Source of the DNA: Pseudomonas sp. GM74
GTDB lineage: Bacteria > Pseudomonadota > Gammaproteobacteria > Pseudomonadales > Pseudomonadaceae
Direction: 5' to 3'
DNA length: 64,000 nt
Assembly: GCF_000282455.1 (NCBI RefSeq)
Contig: NZ_AKJG01000002.1
Location: 40,153 to 104,152 of the forward strand
The notes under the pieces are model-generated. The model made no database searches, had not been told where the DNA came from, and saw only the letters and a program-made list of their open reading frames with translations. The first letter of the stretch is position 1. The number at the start of each line of letters is the position of its first letter. A program made the position numbers and the translations under genes. Below, in pieces: positions 27,662 through 36,688 of this stretch.

Positions 27662-28675
27662 TTATTGCGCCTGGTAGATCTGGTCGAACACGCCCCCGTC
27701 GTTAAAGAATTTCGGCTGTGCGGTTTTCCACCCGCCGAAGTCCTTGTCGATGCTCACCAGTTCCAGTTTCGGGAACTGCTGGGCGTACTTGGCGGCCACG
27801 TCCTTGTCACGTGGACGATAGAAGTTCTTCGCCGCGATTTCCTGGCCGGCCGGGCTGTACAGGTGCTTGAGGTAGGCTTCGGCGATCTGCTCGTTGCCCT
27901 TTTTCTCGGCGTTCTTGTCGACCACCGCCACCGGCGGCTCGGCGAGAATCGACAGCGAAGGCACGACGATGTCGAACTTGTCGGCGCCGCCCTCTTCTTT
28001 CAGGGCCAGGAAGGCTTCGTTTTCCCAGGCCAGCAATACGTCGCCCTGACCGTTGTTGACGAAAGTAATGGTCGAGCCGCGGGCGCCGGTGTCCAGCACT
28101 GGCACGTGCTTGAACAGGGTTTGTACGTATTCCTTGGCCTTGGCTTCGTCGCCGCCACTGGCTTTCAGGCCATAGGCCCACGCCGCGAGGAAGTTCCAGC
28201 GCGCACCGCCAGAGGTTTTCGGGTTCGGCGTGATCACCGAGACGTCATTCTTGACCAGGTCGCCCCAGTCCTTGATGCCTTTAGGGTTGCCCTTGCGCAC
28301 CAGGAACACGATGGTCGAGGTGTAAGGGGTGCTGGCGTCCGGCAGGCGTTTTTGCCAGTCAGCCGGCAGGGATTTGCCGAGCTTGGCGATTTCGTCGATA
28401 TCACCGGCCAGGGCCAGGGTCACGACGTCGGCACGCAGGCCATCGATCACCGCCCGCCCCTGCTTGCCCGAGCCGCCGTGGGATTGCTGGACCTTCACGG
28501 TGTCGCCCGCGTGTTCTTTCTGCCAGAACTTGATGAATTCGGCGTTGTAGTCCTGGTACAGCTCACGGGTCGGGTCATACGACACGTTGAGCAGCTCGTA
28601 GTCCTTGGCAACGGCGGAACCGGCAAAAAGGGCGCTGGCCAGGGCGGCCAAAGCGAAATGACGAATCGACAACAT
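27662..28675 (-). CDS. sbp: Sbp, periplasmic sulfate-binding protein
   Basis: Sulfate-binding protein of 337 aa. A Sec signal peptide ([17 protein letters not shown]) precedes the mature protein [21 protein letters not shown]. Ligand-binding segments [30 protein letters not shown] and [27 protein letters not shown] are typical. It delivers sulfate to CysTWA. It is downstream of oscA (68-base gap), which with the cys genes forms a sulfur-starvation operon in pseudomonads. Confidence 0.95.
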   Translation of the reverse strand: MLSIRHFALAALASALFAGSAVAKDYELLNVSYDPTRELYQDYNAEFIKFWQKEHAGDTVKVQQSHGGSGKQGRAVIDGLRADVVTLALAGDIDEIAKLGKSLPADWQKRLPDASTPYTSTIVFLVRKGNPKGIKDWGDLVKNDVSVITPNPKTSGGARWNFLAAWAYGLKASGGDEAKAKEYVQTLFKHVPVLDTGARGSTITFVNNGQGDVLLAWENEAFLALKEEGGADKFDIVVPSLSILAEPPVAVVDKNAEKKGNEQIAEAYLKHLYSPAGQEIAAKNFYRPRDKDVAAKYAQQFPKLELVSIDKDFGGWKTAQPKFFNDGGVFDQIYQAQ

Positions 28676-28743
28676 GGTGAAAGCTCCTGGAATTCTTGGT
28701 TTGTTGGCTTTTTCTTATGGGATATCGCGTTGCCTGATTCACC

Positions 28744-28926
28744 TCAGCCCGGCTTGTTGCCCGGCTGCTGCAAACGGAATTTTTCTTTGCGCTCGATCTG
28801 CACCACCTGGGCGTTGTGCACGGTGATTTCCACGGCACCAAAGCGCAGATCGCGCAGGGCACTCTGGATTTCACGCAAGATGGTGGCTTCGTCTTGACCG
28901 TCGACGCTACGCAGGGATGCGCTCAT
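28744..28926 (-). CDS. oscA: OscA, sulfur-starvation response protein
   Basis: A 60-aa protein, MSASLRSVDGQDEATILREI..., with a helix then beta-rich LRDLRFGAVEITVHNAQVVQIERKEKFRL. It matches the small OscA protein encoded just upstream of sbp in Pseudomonas, needed for organosulfur use and chromate resistance under sulfate limitation. Its biochemical function is not known. It is the first gene of the sulfate-uptake transcript, with an AAGGAG-like ribosome site. Confidence 0.9.
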   Translation of the reverse strand: MSASLRSVDGQDEATILREIQSALRDLRFGAVEITVHNAQVVQIERKEKFRLQQPGNKPG

Positions 28927-29230
28927 ATTGCTGCTCCTTCAACTGAGAGGTTGCCTCGCAGTGTCGGCACTGCTTGCGGCTTGAGAGCAATAGTAGAGAG
29001 GCACAGATATTCTTAAAAAGACTATTTAAGAATGTTTATATAACCATAAGACATTAATTGAATGGACAAGGGCTTGAGATGATTCGCCCACTTCCAGGCA
29101 CAACAAAAACCCTGTGGGAGCGAGCTTGCTCGCGATGAGGGAGTGTCAGTCGCCAGAAATGTCGGCTGATATTCCGCTATCGCGAGCAAGCTCGCTCCCA
29201 CAGGGTTTGGGCATCAACTGAACTGGGCAC
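28927..29230. promoter_or_regulatory. oscA upstream region: palindromic operator candidate and REP pair
   Basis: 304 bases without a gene. An exact inverted repeat ATTCTTAAA (29009-29017) / TTTAAGAAT (29025-29033) with a 7-base spacer lies 83-107 bases before the oscA start, within a very AT-rich stretch. It is a plausible LysR-type (CysB) site. The distal part, 29111-29205, is a REP pair next to the GGDEF/EAL gene. Confidence 0.55.
29111..29205. repeat. inverted REP pair (REPIN)
   Basis: CTGTGGGAGCGAGC-TT-GCTCGCGA and its exact inverse at either end of about 95 bases. Confidence 0.9.
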
Positions 29231-31162
29231 CTATCCGATCACCGGCGTACATGTCCAATCCAGCCGCACCGCCGGCACCGGTCGCCCAAACCAGTAGCCC
29301 TGCCCCAGATCGCAACCGTGTTCAAGAAGGAAAGCAGCCTGCTCGACCTGCTCGATCCCCTCGGCATGCACCTGCATGCCCATGCTTTGAGCCAGGGCGA
29401 TGATCACCCGCGAAATCGCCGCATCATCCTCATCCCACGGCAATCCGGCGACGAAGCCCTGGTCGATTTTCAGTTTTTGCACCGGCAGGCGCTTGAGCCG
29501 CAACAGCGATGAGTAACCCGTGCCGAAGTCATCGATGGCCAGGCGCACACCCAACTCGCGCAGGCGATGCATCTGCTCCAGCGCGACCTCCGGATCGTCC
29601 ATCACCGCGCTTTCGGTCACTTCCAGCTCCAGACAGGCCGGCTCCAGCCCGGTTTCGCGCAGTACCTGCGCTACCTGCTGATACAACTCACGACGGGCGA
29701 ACAGTCGCGAAGAAACATTGACCGCGACGAACGACAGCACCACCCCGTCCTGCTGCCACTGGCACATCTGGCGACATGCCTGCGCCATGACCCAGGCATC
29801 GATTTCAGCAATCAGGCCGGTTCGTTCGGCGACCGGAATGAATTCCGCAGGCGACACCAATCCCCGTTGCGGATGCTGCCAACGCACCAACGCCTCGACG
29901 CCAATCAGGCGACAGGTCTTGAGATCGTGAACCGGCTGGTAATGGATCCGCAGCTCCTGCTGGTCCAGGGCGCGGCGCAATTCGAAGGCGATCTCCACCC
30001 GTTGCTGGGCGTGGGCCGTCAGCTCTTCGGTGTACAGGGCATAATCATTGCGCCCCGTGCTCTTGGCCTTGAACAGCGCAGAGTCGGCATTGCGCAGCAG
30101 TTGCTCGACGCTCAAGGCATCGCTGGGGAACAGGCTGATGCCGATGCTGGTGTTGATGGACATCTGGTGTCCATCAATAAGGAACGGCTCTTTAAGGCCA
30201 TCGATGATCCGCTGGGCCAACGCAGCGGCCTGAACCAGTTGCGGACAGCTTTCGGCGAGTACGGCGAATTCATCTCCGCCCAGCCTGGCCAGGGTGATGC
30301 CCGGGCCGAACATGGCACCCAGGCGCTCGGCCACAGCCTTGAGCAACTGGTCGCCAATGGTATGCCCGAGGCTGTCGTTGATCATCTTGAAGTGATCGAG
30401 ATCGATCATCAGCAGCGCGCAGCCACGCTTGTGGACCTGTGCAGAGGCCAGGGCCTGTTCGGCGCGGTCGGTGAACAACAGGCGGTTCGGCAGGTCGGTC
30501 AGCGGATCGTGGTGCGCCAGGTGCATCAGCTCGTGTTCGGAGTTCTTGATTGCACTGATGTCGGAAAACACCGCCACATATTGGCTCGGCCGGCCGTAGT
30601 CGTCATGAATCAGGCGGATCGTCTGCCATTGCGGGTAAATCTCGCCGCTTTTGCGCCGGTTCCAGATTTCCCCACTCCACTCCCCGACACTGGCGAGCGC
30701 GGCAAACATCACCTGATAGAACTCAGGGGAATGTCGCCCGGACTTGAACAGATTGGGCCGCTGCCCCAGCACGTCCTCATACCCGTAACCGGTGATTTCC
30801 ATGAACGCCCGGTTCACATGGACGATCACGCCTTCCCGATTGGTGACCAGCACGCCTTCGCGGGTGCAGTCGAACACGGCTGCCGCCTGGCGCAAGCGCA
30901 TGCGGTCGGCATCGCGCTCACGCAGCTTGGCGCCGATACCCAGACACCGCAGTAACCGCGCCCGGGCAATGAAGATCAACCCGGCGCTGAACAGCACCCA
31001 GACATAACCGTTGATCAGTTGCCATCGCAGTCGCTCGGCGGAGCTATCGAAGAAACTGTTTAATAAATAGCCACTGATCTGCAGCCAAACCACAGAAAGC
31101 AACAGATAGAGCAGCGCTGCGCGCAAGGCATCGCGATAGGTGGCAGACATCCGGCAATCCAT
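29231..31162 (-). CDS. membrane PAS-GGDEF-EAL cyclic-di-GMP protein
   Basis: 643-aa signalling protein. Two transmembrane helices near residues 14-33 and 48-70 precede a PAS domain (about 95-205), a GGDEF domain with intact RLGGDEFAVL, and an EAL domain with GVEALVRWQHP and DDFGTGYSSLLRL. Both catalytic signatures are intact, so it may synthesise and/or degrade cyclic di-GMP. In hybrid proteins the EAL activity often dominates. It lies upstream of the oscA operon on the same strand and divergent from desA. I recall the same neighbourhood in P. aeruginosa (PA0285, between oscA and desA). Confidence 0.9.
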   Translation of the reverse strand: MDCRMSATYRDALRAALLYLLLSVVWLQISGYLLNSFFDSSAERLRWQLINGYVWVLFSAGLIFIARARLLRCLGIGAKLRERDADRMRLRQAAAVFDCTREGVLVTNREGVIVHVNRAFMEITGYGYEDVLGQRPNLFKSGRHSPEFYQVMFAALASVGEWSGEIWNRRKSGEIYPQWQTIRLIHDDYGRPSQYVAVFSDISAIKNSEHELMHLAHHDPLTDLPNRLLFTDRAEQALASAQVHKRGCALLMIDLDHFKMINDSLGHTIGDQLLKAVAERLGAMFGPGITLARLGGDEFAVLAESCPQLVQAAALAQRIIDGLKEPFLIDGHQMSINTSIGISLFPSDALSVEQLLRNADSALFKAKSTGRNDYALYTEELTAHAQQRVEIAFELRRALDQQELRIHYQPVHDLKTCRLIGVEALVRWQHPQRGLVSPAEFIPVAERTGLIAEIDAWVMAQACRQMCQWQQDGVVLSFVAVNVSSRLFARRELYQQVAQVLRETGLEPACLELEVTESAVMDDPEVALEQMHRLRELGVRLAIDDFGTGYSSLLRLKRLPVQKLKIDQGFVAGLPWDEDDAAISRVIIALAQSMGMQVHAEGIEQVEQAAFLLEHGCDLGQGYWFGRPVPAVRLDWTCTPVIG

Positions 31163-31296
31163 GTCCCTACAAAAAGGTTGGAATTATAGTTTAAAGACAC
31201 ATCCAGCCACTCTTATCTGAAAGGGCGACTGGTTTTCTGTGTGGGCTTAGTGATAATGCAACGGCTGTTTTTTCTTTATCGAGGGCCCTACAGCCT

Positions 31297-32481
31297 ATGT
31301 GGTACGAAGGTTTTCTTGGCTTGTCGCCCTGGTCGCTGGTAGCAGTCACCCTGCTGATGACCCACGTCACGATCATCGCCGTCACGGTCTATCTGCATCG
31401 TTACTCGGCCCATCGCTCCCTGGAGCTCAATGGGGGCCTTAAACATTTCTTCCGTTTCTGGCTGTGGCTGACCACGGCGCAGAACACCCGCGAGTGGACC
31501 GCCATCCACCGCAAGCATCACGCCAAATGCGAAACCGTCGATGATCCGCACAGCCCGGTCATCAAGGGTTTGTCCACGGTGCTGCGCAAAGGCGCCGAGC
31601 TGTACCGCGCCGAAGCGGAAAACCCCGAGACGCTGCGCATCTATGGCAAGAACTGCCCCGAAGACTGGATCGAGCGCAATCTCTACAGCCGCTTCCCGCT
31701 GCTGGGCATTGCGATCATGGGTGTTATCGACCTGCTGCTGTTCGGCACCATCGGCATCACCATCTGGGCCATCCAGATGATGTGGATCCCGGTGTGGGCC
31801 GCCGGCGTGGTCAATGGCCTGGGCCATGCCGTCGGCTATCGCAATTTCGAATGCCGCGACGCCGCGACCAACCTGGTGCCTTGGGGCATCCTGATTGGCG
31901 GTGAAGAACTGCATAACAACCATCACACCTACCCTAACTCGGCAAAACTGTCGGTGAAGAAGTGGGAATTCGACCTGGGCTGGGCTTGGATTCAAGTCTT
32001 CAGCTTCCTGCGCCTGGCCAAGGTCCAGCGGGTTGCGCCGATTGCCCATCGCGTCGAAGGCAAGGGCAACCTGGACATGGACACCGCCATGGCGATCCTC
32101 AACAACCGCTTCCAGATCATGGCCCAGTACCGCAAACTCGTGATCGGCCCGCTGGTCAAGCAAGAGCTGGAAAAGGTCGATCACTCGGTACGTCACCAGT
32201 TCCACCGGGCCAAACGCCTGCTTTCGCGGGAGACCAGCCTGCTGGATGACAAACACCATGTACGCATCCAGAACATGCTCGAGCACAGTCAGGCGCTGAA
32301 GGTAATTTACGAGAAACGCCTGGCCCTGCAGCAGATCTGGGTCAAGACCAGCTCAAATGGTCACGACATGCTGGCAGCCATCAAGGACTGGGTACACGAA
32401 GCCGAAGCCAGCGGGATTCAATCCCTGCGCGAATTCGCCGATCAGTTGAAAACCTACTCCCTGCGCCCTGCCGCCGTCTGA
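31297..32481 (+). CDS. desA: DesA, acyl-lipid/acyl-CoA delta-9 desaturase
   Basis: Integral-membrane di-iron desaturase (394 aa) that introduces a double bond into membrane acyl chains. Histidine boxes are HRYSAH at 34-39, HRKHH at 71-75 and HNNHH at 206-210. Hydrophobic helices lie around 10-33, 50-62 and 135-180. The soluble C-terminal extension (about 250-394) is longer than in eukaryotic enzymes and typical of Pseudomonas DesA. It is divergent from the cyclic-di-GMP gene with a 134-base gap. Confidence 0.92.
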   Translation: MWYEGFLGLSPWSLVAVTLLMTHVTIIAVTVYLHRYSAHRSLELNGGLKHFFRFWLWLTTAQNTREWTAIHRKHHAKCETVDDPHSPVIKGLSTVLRKGAELYRAEAENPETLRIYGKNCPEDWIERNLYSRFPLLGIAIMGVIDLLLFGTIGITIWAIQMMWIPVWAAGVVNGLGHAVGYRNFECRDAATNLVPWGILIGGEELHNNHHTYPNSAKLSVKKWEFDLGWAWIQVFSFLRLAKVQRVAPIAHRVEGKGNLDMDTAMAILNNRFQIMAQYRKLVIGPLVKQELEKVDHSVRHQFHRAKRLLSRETSLLDDKHHVRIQNMLEHSQALKVIYEKRLALQQIWVKTSSNGHDMLAAIKDWVHEAEASGIQSLREFADQLKTYSLRPAAV

Positions 32482-32485
32482 AAAA

Positions 32486-32594
32486 CCTGTGGGAGCGGGC
32501 TTGCTCGCGAAGGGGTCGAGTCAGTCGACATAAAAGGTGACTGACACACCCCCTTCGCGAGCAAGTCGGATCGCCGCACCGCCGCTCCCACATT
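32486..32594. repeat. REP pair with an interrupted second palindrome
   Basis: The first REP (32486-32512) is regular. The second (about 32552-32594) reads GCGAGCAAG, then TCGGATCGCCGCACCG, then CCGCTCCCAC. About 16 extra bases thus split the palindrome. The insert is complementary to the odd tail of the REP near 24.79 kb. Confidence 0.8.
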
Positions 32595-32758
32595 GGTTTG
32601 TGGCCTGGCCGAAAAATCGCGTCATCAATACCGCCCGGCGGGAGCAAGCGCCCTCGCCACAAAAGGCGGGAACTTCATCTAAAAAGCCCTATCTCAAAGA
32701 CACTTCGCCATCCCCGGCGGGCTTGGTGTTGGCCGCATGCCCTTTGAGATTTGTGTCG

Positions 32759-33748
32759 ATGGCCCAGAAAAACCTGCAAGACTCATCTCCGTCACATAGG
32801 CCCGAGGCCGCGCAGACCCTGATTGCGCTGATTCACGCCCAATGCGAAGTCGCACGCCTGAGCGAACGCGAACAGCTGCTCAATACCTTGCTGATGAGCG
32901 TCAACGCGGTGCTATGGGCATTCGATTGGGAAACCCGCCGGGTGCTTTACGTCAGCCCCGCCTACGAACGGATCTTTGGCCGTTCGGTCGAACGGCTGCT
33001 GGCCGACTGCAACCAATGGCGCGGCAGCATTTACCCTGAAGACCTGGACTACGCCGAACGCAGCCTGGCCGAAGTGCTGGACAAGGGCGCCGTCGAAGAC
33101 CGCGAGTATCGAATCATTGCCGCCGACGGGCAGGTGCGCTGGCTCAGCGACAAATGCTACGTCAACCGCCAGGCCGAACCGGGGCAACCGGTGATCATCG
33201 TCGGTATCGCCGAAGACATCACCGACAAGAAGCGGATGGAAAGTGAACTGCACCGCCTGGCCACCACCGACGCCCTGACCCAGAGCAGCAACCGCCGGCA
33301 TTTCTTCGAATGCGCCCACCGCGAGTTCACACGCGCCCGGCAAAAGGGCGAACCGCTGTCGTTTCTGATGCTGGACATCGATGACTTCAAAATCATCAAC
33401 GACACCTACGGTCACCAGAAAGGCGACAACGTGTTGCAACGTATCGCCGATAGCGGCCGCGCAGCGTTGCGCCGTGGCGACCTGTTCGGGCGCATTGGCG
33501 GTGAGGAATTCGCAGCGGTGTTTCCCGGGTGCACGCCGAAGATGGCCCTGCAAGTGGCTGAGCGCTTGCAACAGCAGATTCAGCGATTGCGTTTCACCCA
33601 TGAAGGCCAGACGTTCGGCATCACCGTCAGCCAGGGCCTGACCAGCCTGACCGCCGCGGACGGAAACGTGGAAAACCTGTTTTCCCGCGCGGATGCCGCG
33701 ATGTACCAGGCCAAGCGCGAGGGCAAGAACCGGATTGTTACTGCCTGA
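32759..33748 (+). CDS. PAS-GGDEF diguanylate cyclase
   Basis: 329-aa cytoplasmic signalling enzyme. A PAS/PAC domain (about 45-160, with REYRIIAADGQVRWL) precedes a GGDEF domain (about 165-329) with LDIDDFKIINDTYGHQKGD and the active motif RIGGEEFAAVF. No transmembrane helix is seen. The ATG at 32759 begins MAQKNLQ; a GTG two codons earlier is possible, and the long frame upstream crosses a REP element and is rejected. It makes cyclic di-GMP. The matching neighbour of desA in P. aeruginosa, as I recall, is PA0290. Confidence 0.87.
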   Translation: MAQKNLQDSSPSHRPEAAQTLIALIHAQCEVARLSEREQLLNTLLMSVNAVLWAFDWETRRVLYVSPAYERIFGRSVERLLADCNQWRGSIYPEDLDYAERSLAEVLDKGAVEDREYRIIAADGQVRWLSDKCYVNRQAEPGQPVIIVGIAEDITDKKRMESELHRLATTDALTQSSNRRHFFECAHREFTRARQKGEPLSFLMLDIDDFKIINDTYGHQKGDNVLQRIADSGRAALRRGDLFGRIGGEEFAAVFPGCTPKMALQVAERLQQQIQRLRFTHEGQTFGITVSQGLTSLTAADGNVENLFSRADAAMYQAKREGKNRIVTA

Positions 33749-33764
33749 CCGGCCTTGCACTCAA

Positions 33765-33861
33765 ACCTGTGGGAGCGGGCTTGCCCGCGATAGCGGACTA
33801 TCAGGTTACAACGATGTTGGATGTGATGGCCCCATCGCGGGCAAGCCCGCTCCCACAGGGG
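33765..33861. repeat. inverted REP pair (REPIN); last before a long REP-free stretch
   Basis: GCGGGC-type palindromes at about 33765-33791 and 33832-33860, between two convergent genes. No other REP was found until about 61.68 kb. Confidence 0.9.
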
Positions 33862-33873
33862 TAAGTGGCGAGC

Positions 33874-35088
33874 TTACTTCTTGCGCAAGCGCATCAATTC
33901 AGGCAAGCCGATCTTGAGCAACCGCGCCGTCCGGCTCTTCGCCAGCTCTTCGATGCCCTCATGCTCGGTCAGGCGCGCCATCTGCGCCGCCATGTTCATT
34001 ACCAGCGCTTCGCGGGAGTAAACCCCGCCACCGAGCTGGTAGGCCGCCGCAATCAACTCCCGCAACTCCAGCGGTAGACGCCAGCGCGTGCGCAGGGCTG
34101 AACCATAGGCCGCGCCAAATTCAACCAGCGCTTCGCCCACTTCCTCCTGCTCGTCCAGTTCGCCACCAGCCTGTTGCCATTCCTGCAAACAGCGCAGCAA
34201 CGCCAGATCGCCGAGACGATGCAACATGCCGGCGCAATAGCAGCGCTCCTGATCCAGATCGAGCAGGCGCGCCAGGGTTCGCGCGTATTCGGCGGTGTGC
34301 AGCGACAGATCCCAGTAACGCTCGGCATAGTCGGCCAATTGCGGATCGCTGAGCCGGGCACTGCGCTTGAGCGCCAGGCCGAGAATCAGGTTCATGCTTT
34401 GCCCCGTGCCCAGCCGATGCAGCGCCTGGGACAGGGTTTGCACACCGGCGCCGTGGTGCTGGGCCGCGCTGTTGGCAGCGGCGATCAGTACGGCCGTGAC
34501 CTGCGGATCGGTGCGGATTTCGTCTTCCAGCACCGTCAGGTCGAGGCCATTGGGATTGAGGCTGCGCTTGACCGCCACTTGCACGTCGGTCATCAGCGGC
34601 GCGCCGTCGGCCAATTCCCGTCGACGCTCCAGAAACACCGACAACGTCATGCCCGGTGCCAGCGCCGGCACCTCGCACGAGACTTCTTCGCCAGCGTTCA
34701 GCAGCAGCCCCTGCAACCGCTGAGTCAGGCTTTCCATATTCAGGGGTTTGGTCAGGTACGCAGCCGGCACCAACGGCAAGGCCTCGCGCACACTGGCACT
34801 GTCGTTGCGACTGCTCATCAGAATGAAGGGCAGCGGCGGATTGCGTTTGCGCTGACGGACATTGCGCAGGACATTCAGGCCATCGACGCCCGGCAACTCC
34901 CAGTCGGCGATCACCAGGTCATAGGGGTTGGCAGCCAATAACTCCAGCGCTTGCTGACCATCGGCACACAAATCCAGCCGCGCATCGCAGCGTACGTTCA
35001 ACAACACTTCCTTGAGCAAATCCCGGGACCAGGGGTCGGCCTCGGCAATCAGGACTCTTGGAACGGCGGGTAAAATGACAGTTGTCAT
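33874..35088 (-). CDS. response regulator with HDOD output domain
   Basis: 404-aa protein. The N-terminal receiver domain (about 10-128) has phospho-acceptor Asp62 in DLVIADWELPG, acidic residues E16/D18 and a conserved Lys in AAYLTKPLN. An HDOD domain (about 160-370) follows. HDOD proteins are regulatory relatives of HD phosphohydrolases without a clear catalytic centre. The cognate kinase is not adjacent. It is the only gene between the REP pair and the gabT terminator. Confidence 0.85.
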   Translation of the reverse strand: MTTVILPAVPRVLIAEADPWSRDLLKEVLLNVRCDARLDLCADGQQALELLAANPYDLVIADWELPGVDGLNVLRNVRQRKRNPPLPFILMSSRNDSASVREALPLVPAAYLTKPLNMESLTQRLQGLLLNAGEEVSCEVPALAPGMTLSVFLERRRELADGAPLMTDVQVAVKRSLNPNGLDLTVLEDEIRTDPQVTAVLIAAANSAAQHHGAGVQTLSQALHRLGTGQSMNLILGLALKRSARLSDPQLADYAERYWDLSLHTAEYARTLARLLDLDQERCYCAGMLHRLGDLALLRCLQEWQQAGGELDEQEEVGEALVEFGAAYGSALRTRWRLPLELRELIAAAYQLGGGVYSREALVMNMAAQMARLTEHEGIEELAKSRTARLLKIGLPELMRLRKK

Positions 35089-35175
35089 ACAGCTCTCCCT
35101 GGCAATGCAGGAACCTTAGCCAATGCTGGCCATTCGATACAGCGCTAATGCGCGGGATGTGTTTCCAGTGGCATG

Positions 35176-35202
35176 AAAAAACCCGCCGAAGCGGGTTTTT
35201 TG
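35176..35202 (-). terminator. rho-independent terminator downstream of gabT
   Basis: AAAAAACCCGC / GCGGGTTTTTT with a 4-base loop. It works in both directions on paper; on the minus strand it follows the gabT stop by 22 bases. Confidence 0.9.
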
Positions 35203-35224
35203 TGGATCAGGTCACACTGGGTGA

Positions 35225-36502
35225 TCAGAGCTCGGAGAAGCACTCTTCGATGATCGCCAGGCCTTTGTCCAGTTGCTCGTCCGGCGAGGTCAGCGGTACC
35301 AGGACGCGCAGAACGTTGCCGTAAGTGCCGCAGGACAGCAGGATCAGACCCTTGTCGCGAGCCTTGGCCACAACGGACGCCACGGCTGCGGCGTTCGGCT
35401 TGTGGCTGTCGCCGTTTTCGAACAGCTCGACAGCGATCATCGCGCCCAGGGCACGGACTTCGCCGATCACCGGGTACTTGGCCTGGATGGCCTTCAGGCC
35501 GGTTACCAGACGCTCGCCAACAGCCTTGCAACGATCCAGCAGGTGCTCTTCTTCGAACACTTCCATCACGGCCAGGGCCGCGGCGCAAGCGATCGGGCTA
35601 CCGGCGTAGGTGCCGCCCAGGCCGCCTGGAGCAATGGCGTCCATGTATTCGGCCTTGCCGCACACACCGGCCAACGGGAAGCCGCCAGCGATGGATTTGG
35701 CGAAGGTGGTCAGGTCGGCGGCAACGCCCATCTGTTCCATGGCAAAGAAAGTACCGGTACGGCCAGCGCCAGTCTGTACTTCGTCAGCGATCAGCAGGAT
35801 GCCGTGCTGGTCGCACAGGGCACGCAGACGCTTCATGAACTCTTTGGGCGCGACGTAGAAACCACCTTCGCCCTGAACTGGCTCGATGATGATCGCGGCG
35901 ATGTCTTTCGGCTCGGCGTCGTTCTTGAAGATGCGTTCGATGGAAGCGATCGAGTCGTCGATGCTCACGCCGTGCAGTTCGTTCGGGTACAGCGCGCGGA
36001 AGATGCCGCCTGGCATCAGGCCCATGCCGGCCGAGTAAGGCACGACTTTACCGGTCAGGCCCAGGGTCATCATGGTGCGACCGTGGTAAGCGCCGGTGAA
36101 GGCGATCACGCCGGCACGGCCGGTGGCGGCACGGGCGATCTTGATGGAGTTTTCCACGGCTTCGGAGCCGGTGGTCACCAGCAGGGTTTTCTTGTCGAAA
36201 TCACCTGGGACCTTGGCGTTGATTTTTTCGCACACTTCTACGTACGGCTCGTAGGCCAGCACCTGGAAGCAAGTGTGGGTCAGCTTGTTCAGCTGCTCGG
36301 TCACGGCGGCGATGATTTTCGGGTGCACGTGGCCGGTGTTCAGTACGGCGATACCGCCGGCGAAGTCGATGAACTCACGACCTTCAACGTCGATTACGGT
36401 CGCGTTCTTCGCGGAATCGGCGAAGATCGGGTGAATCTGGCCAACACCACGTGGTACAGCAGCGGTACGGCGGGCCATCAAAGAAGCGTTAGTCTTGCTC
36501 AT
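35225..36502 (-). CDS. gabT: GabT, 4-aminobutyrate aminotransferase
   Basis: PLP-dependent class III aminotransferase (425 aa). It converts 4-aminobutyrate and 2-oxoglutarate to succinate semialdehyde and glutamate. The ATG at 36502 (AGGA upstream) gives MSKTNASLMARR. The PLP site IADEVQTGAGRTG and the Schiff-base lysine in TTFAKSIAGGFPLAG are intact. It is downstream of gabD, separated by 186 bases with a strong hairpin, so the two may have separate promoters. Confidence 0.94.
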   Translation of the reverse strand: MSKTNASLMARRTAAVPRGVGQIHPIFADSAKNATVIDVEGREFIDFAGGIAVLNTGHVHPKIIAAVTEQLNKLTHTCFQVLAYEPYVEVCEKINAKVPGDFDKKTLLVTTGSEAVENSIKIARAATGRAGVIAFTGAYHGRTMMTLGLTGKVVPYSAGMGLMPGGIFRALYPNELHGVSIDDSIASIERIFKNDAEPKDIAAIIIEPVQGEGGFYVAPKEFMKRLRALCDQHGILLIADEVQTGAGRTGTFFAMEQMGVAADLTTFAKSIAGGFPLAGVCGKAEYMDAIAPGGLGGTYAGSPIACAAALAVMEVFEEEHLLDRCKAVGERLVTGLKAIQAKYPVIGEVRALGAMIAVELFENGDSHKPNAAAVASVVAKARDKGLILLSCGTYGNVLRVLVPLTSPDEQLDKGLAIIEECFSEL

Positions 36503-36632
36503 TACATTCCTCATTCGCCGCTCATCGGTCGGCGTGGTTCAAGGATTAAGCGGTGGGGAGGTAACTAAGGCAGCATGCGATGATCGACTGCCACAGCTTT
36601 CCCGACCACAGAGAAAATTCCGGTTTGAAGCG

Positions 36633-36666
36633 GCGCAAAGGGACAGCGCTCTCGTGCCCTTTGCGC
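36633..36666 (-). terminator. hairpin between gabD and gabT
   Basis: Perfect 10-base stem GCGCAAAGGG (36633-36642) / CCCTTTGCGC (36657-36666), 22 bases after the gabD stop. There is no T tract, so it may be an attenuator or RNA-processing site rather than a full terminator. Confidence 0.55.
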
Positions 36667-36688
36667 TTGAAGCAATGCTCTTGCGAGG

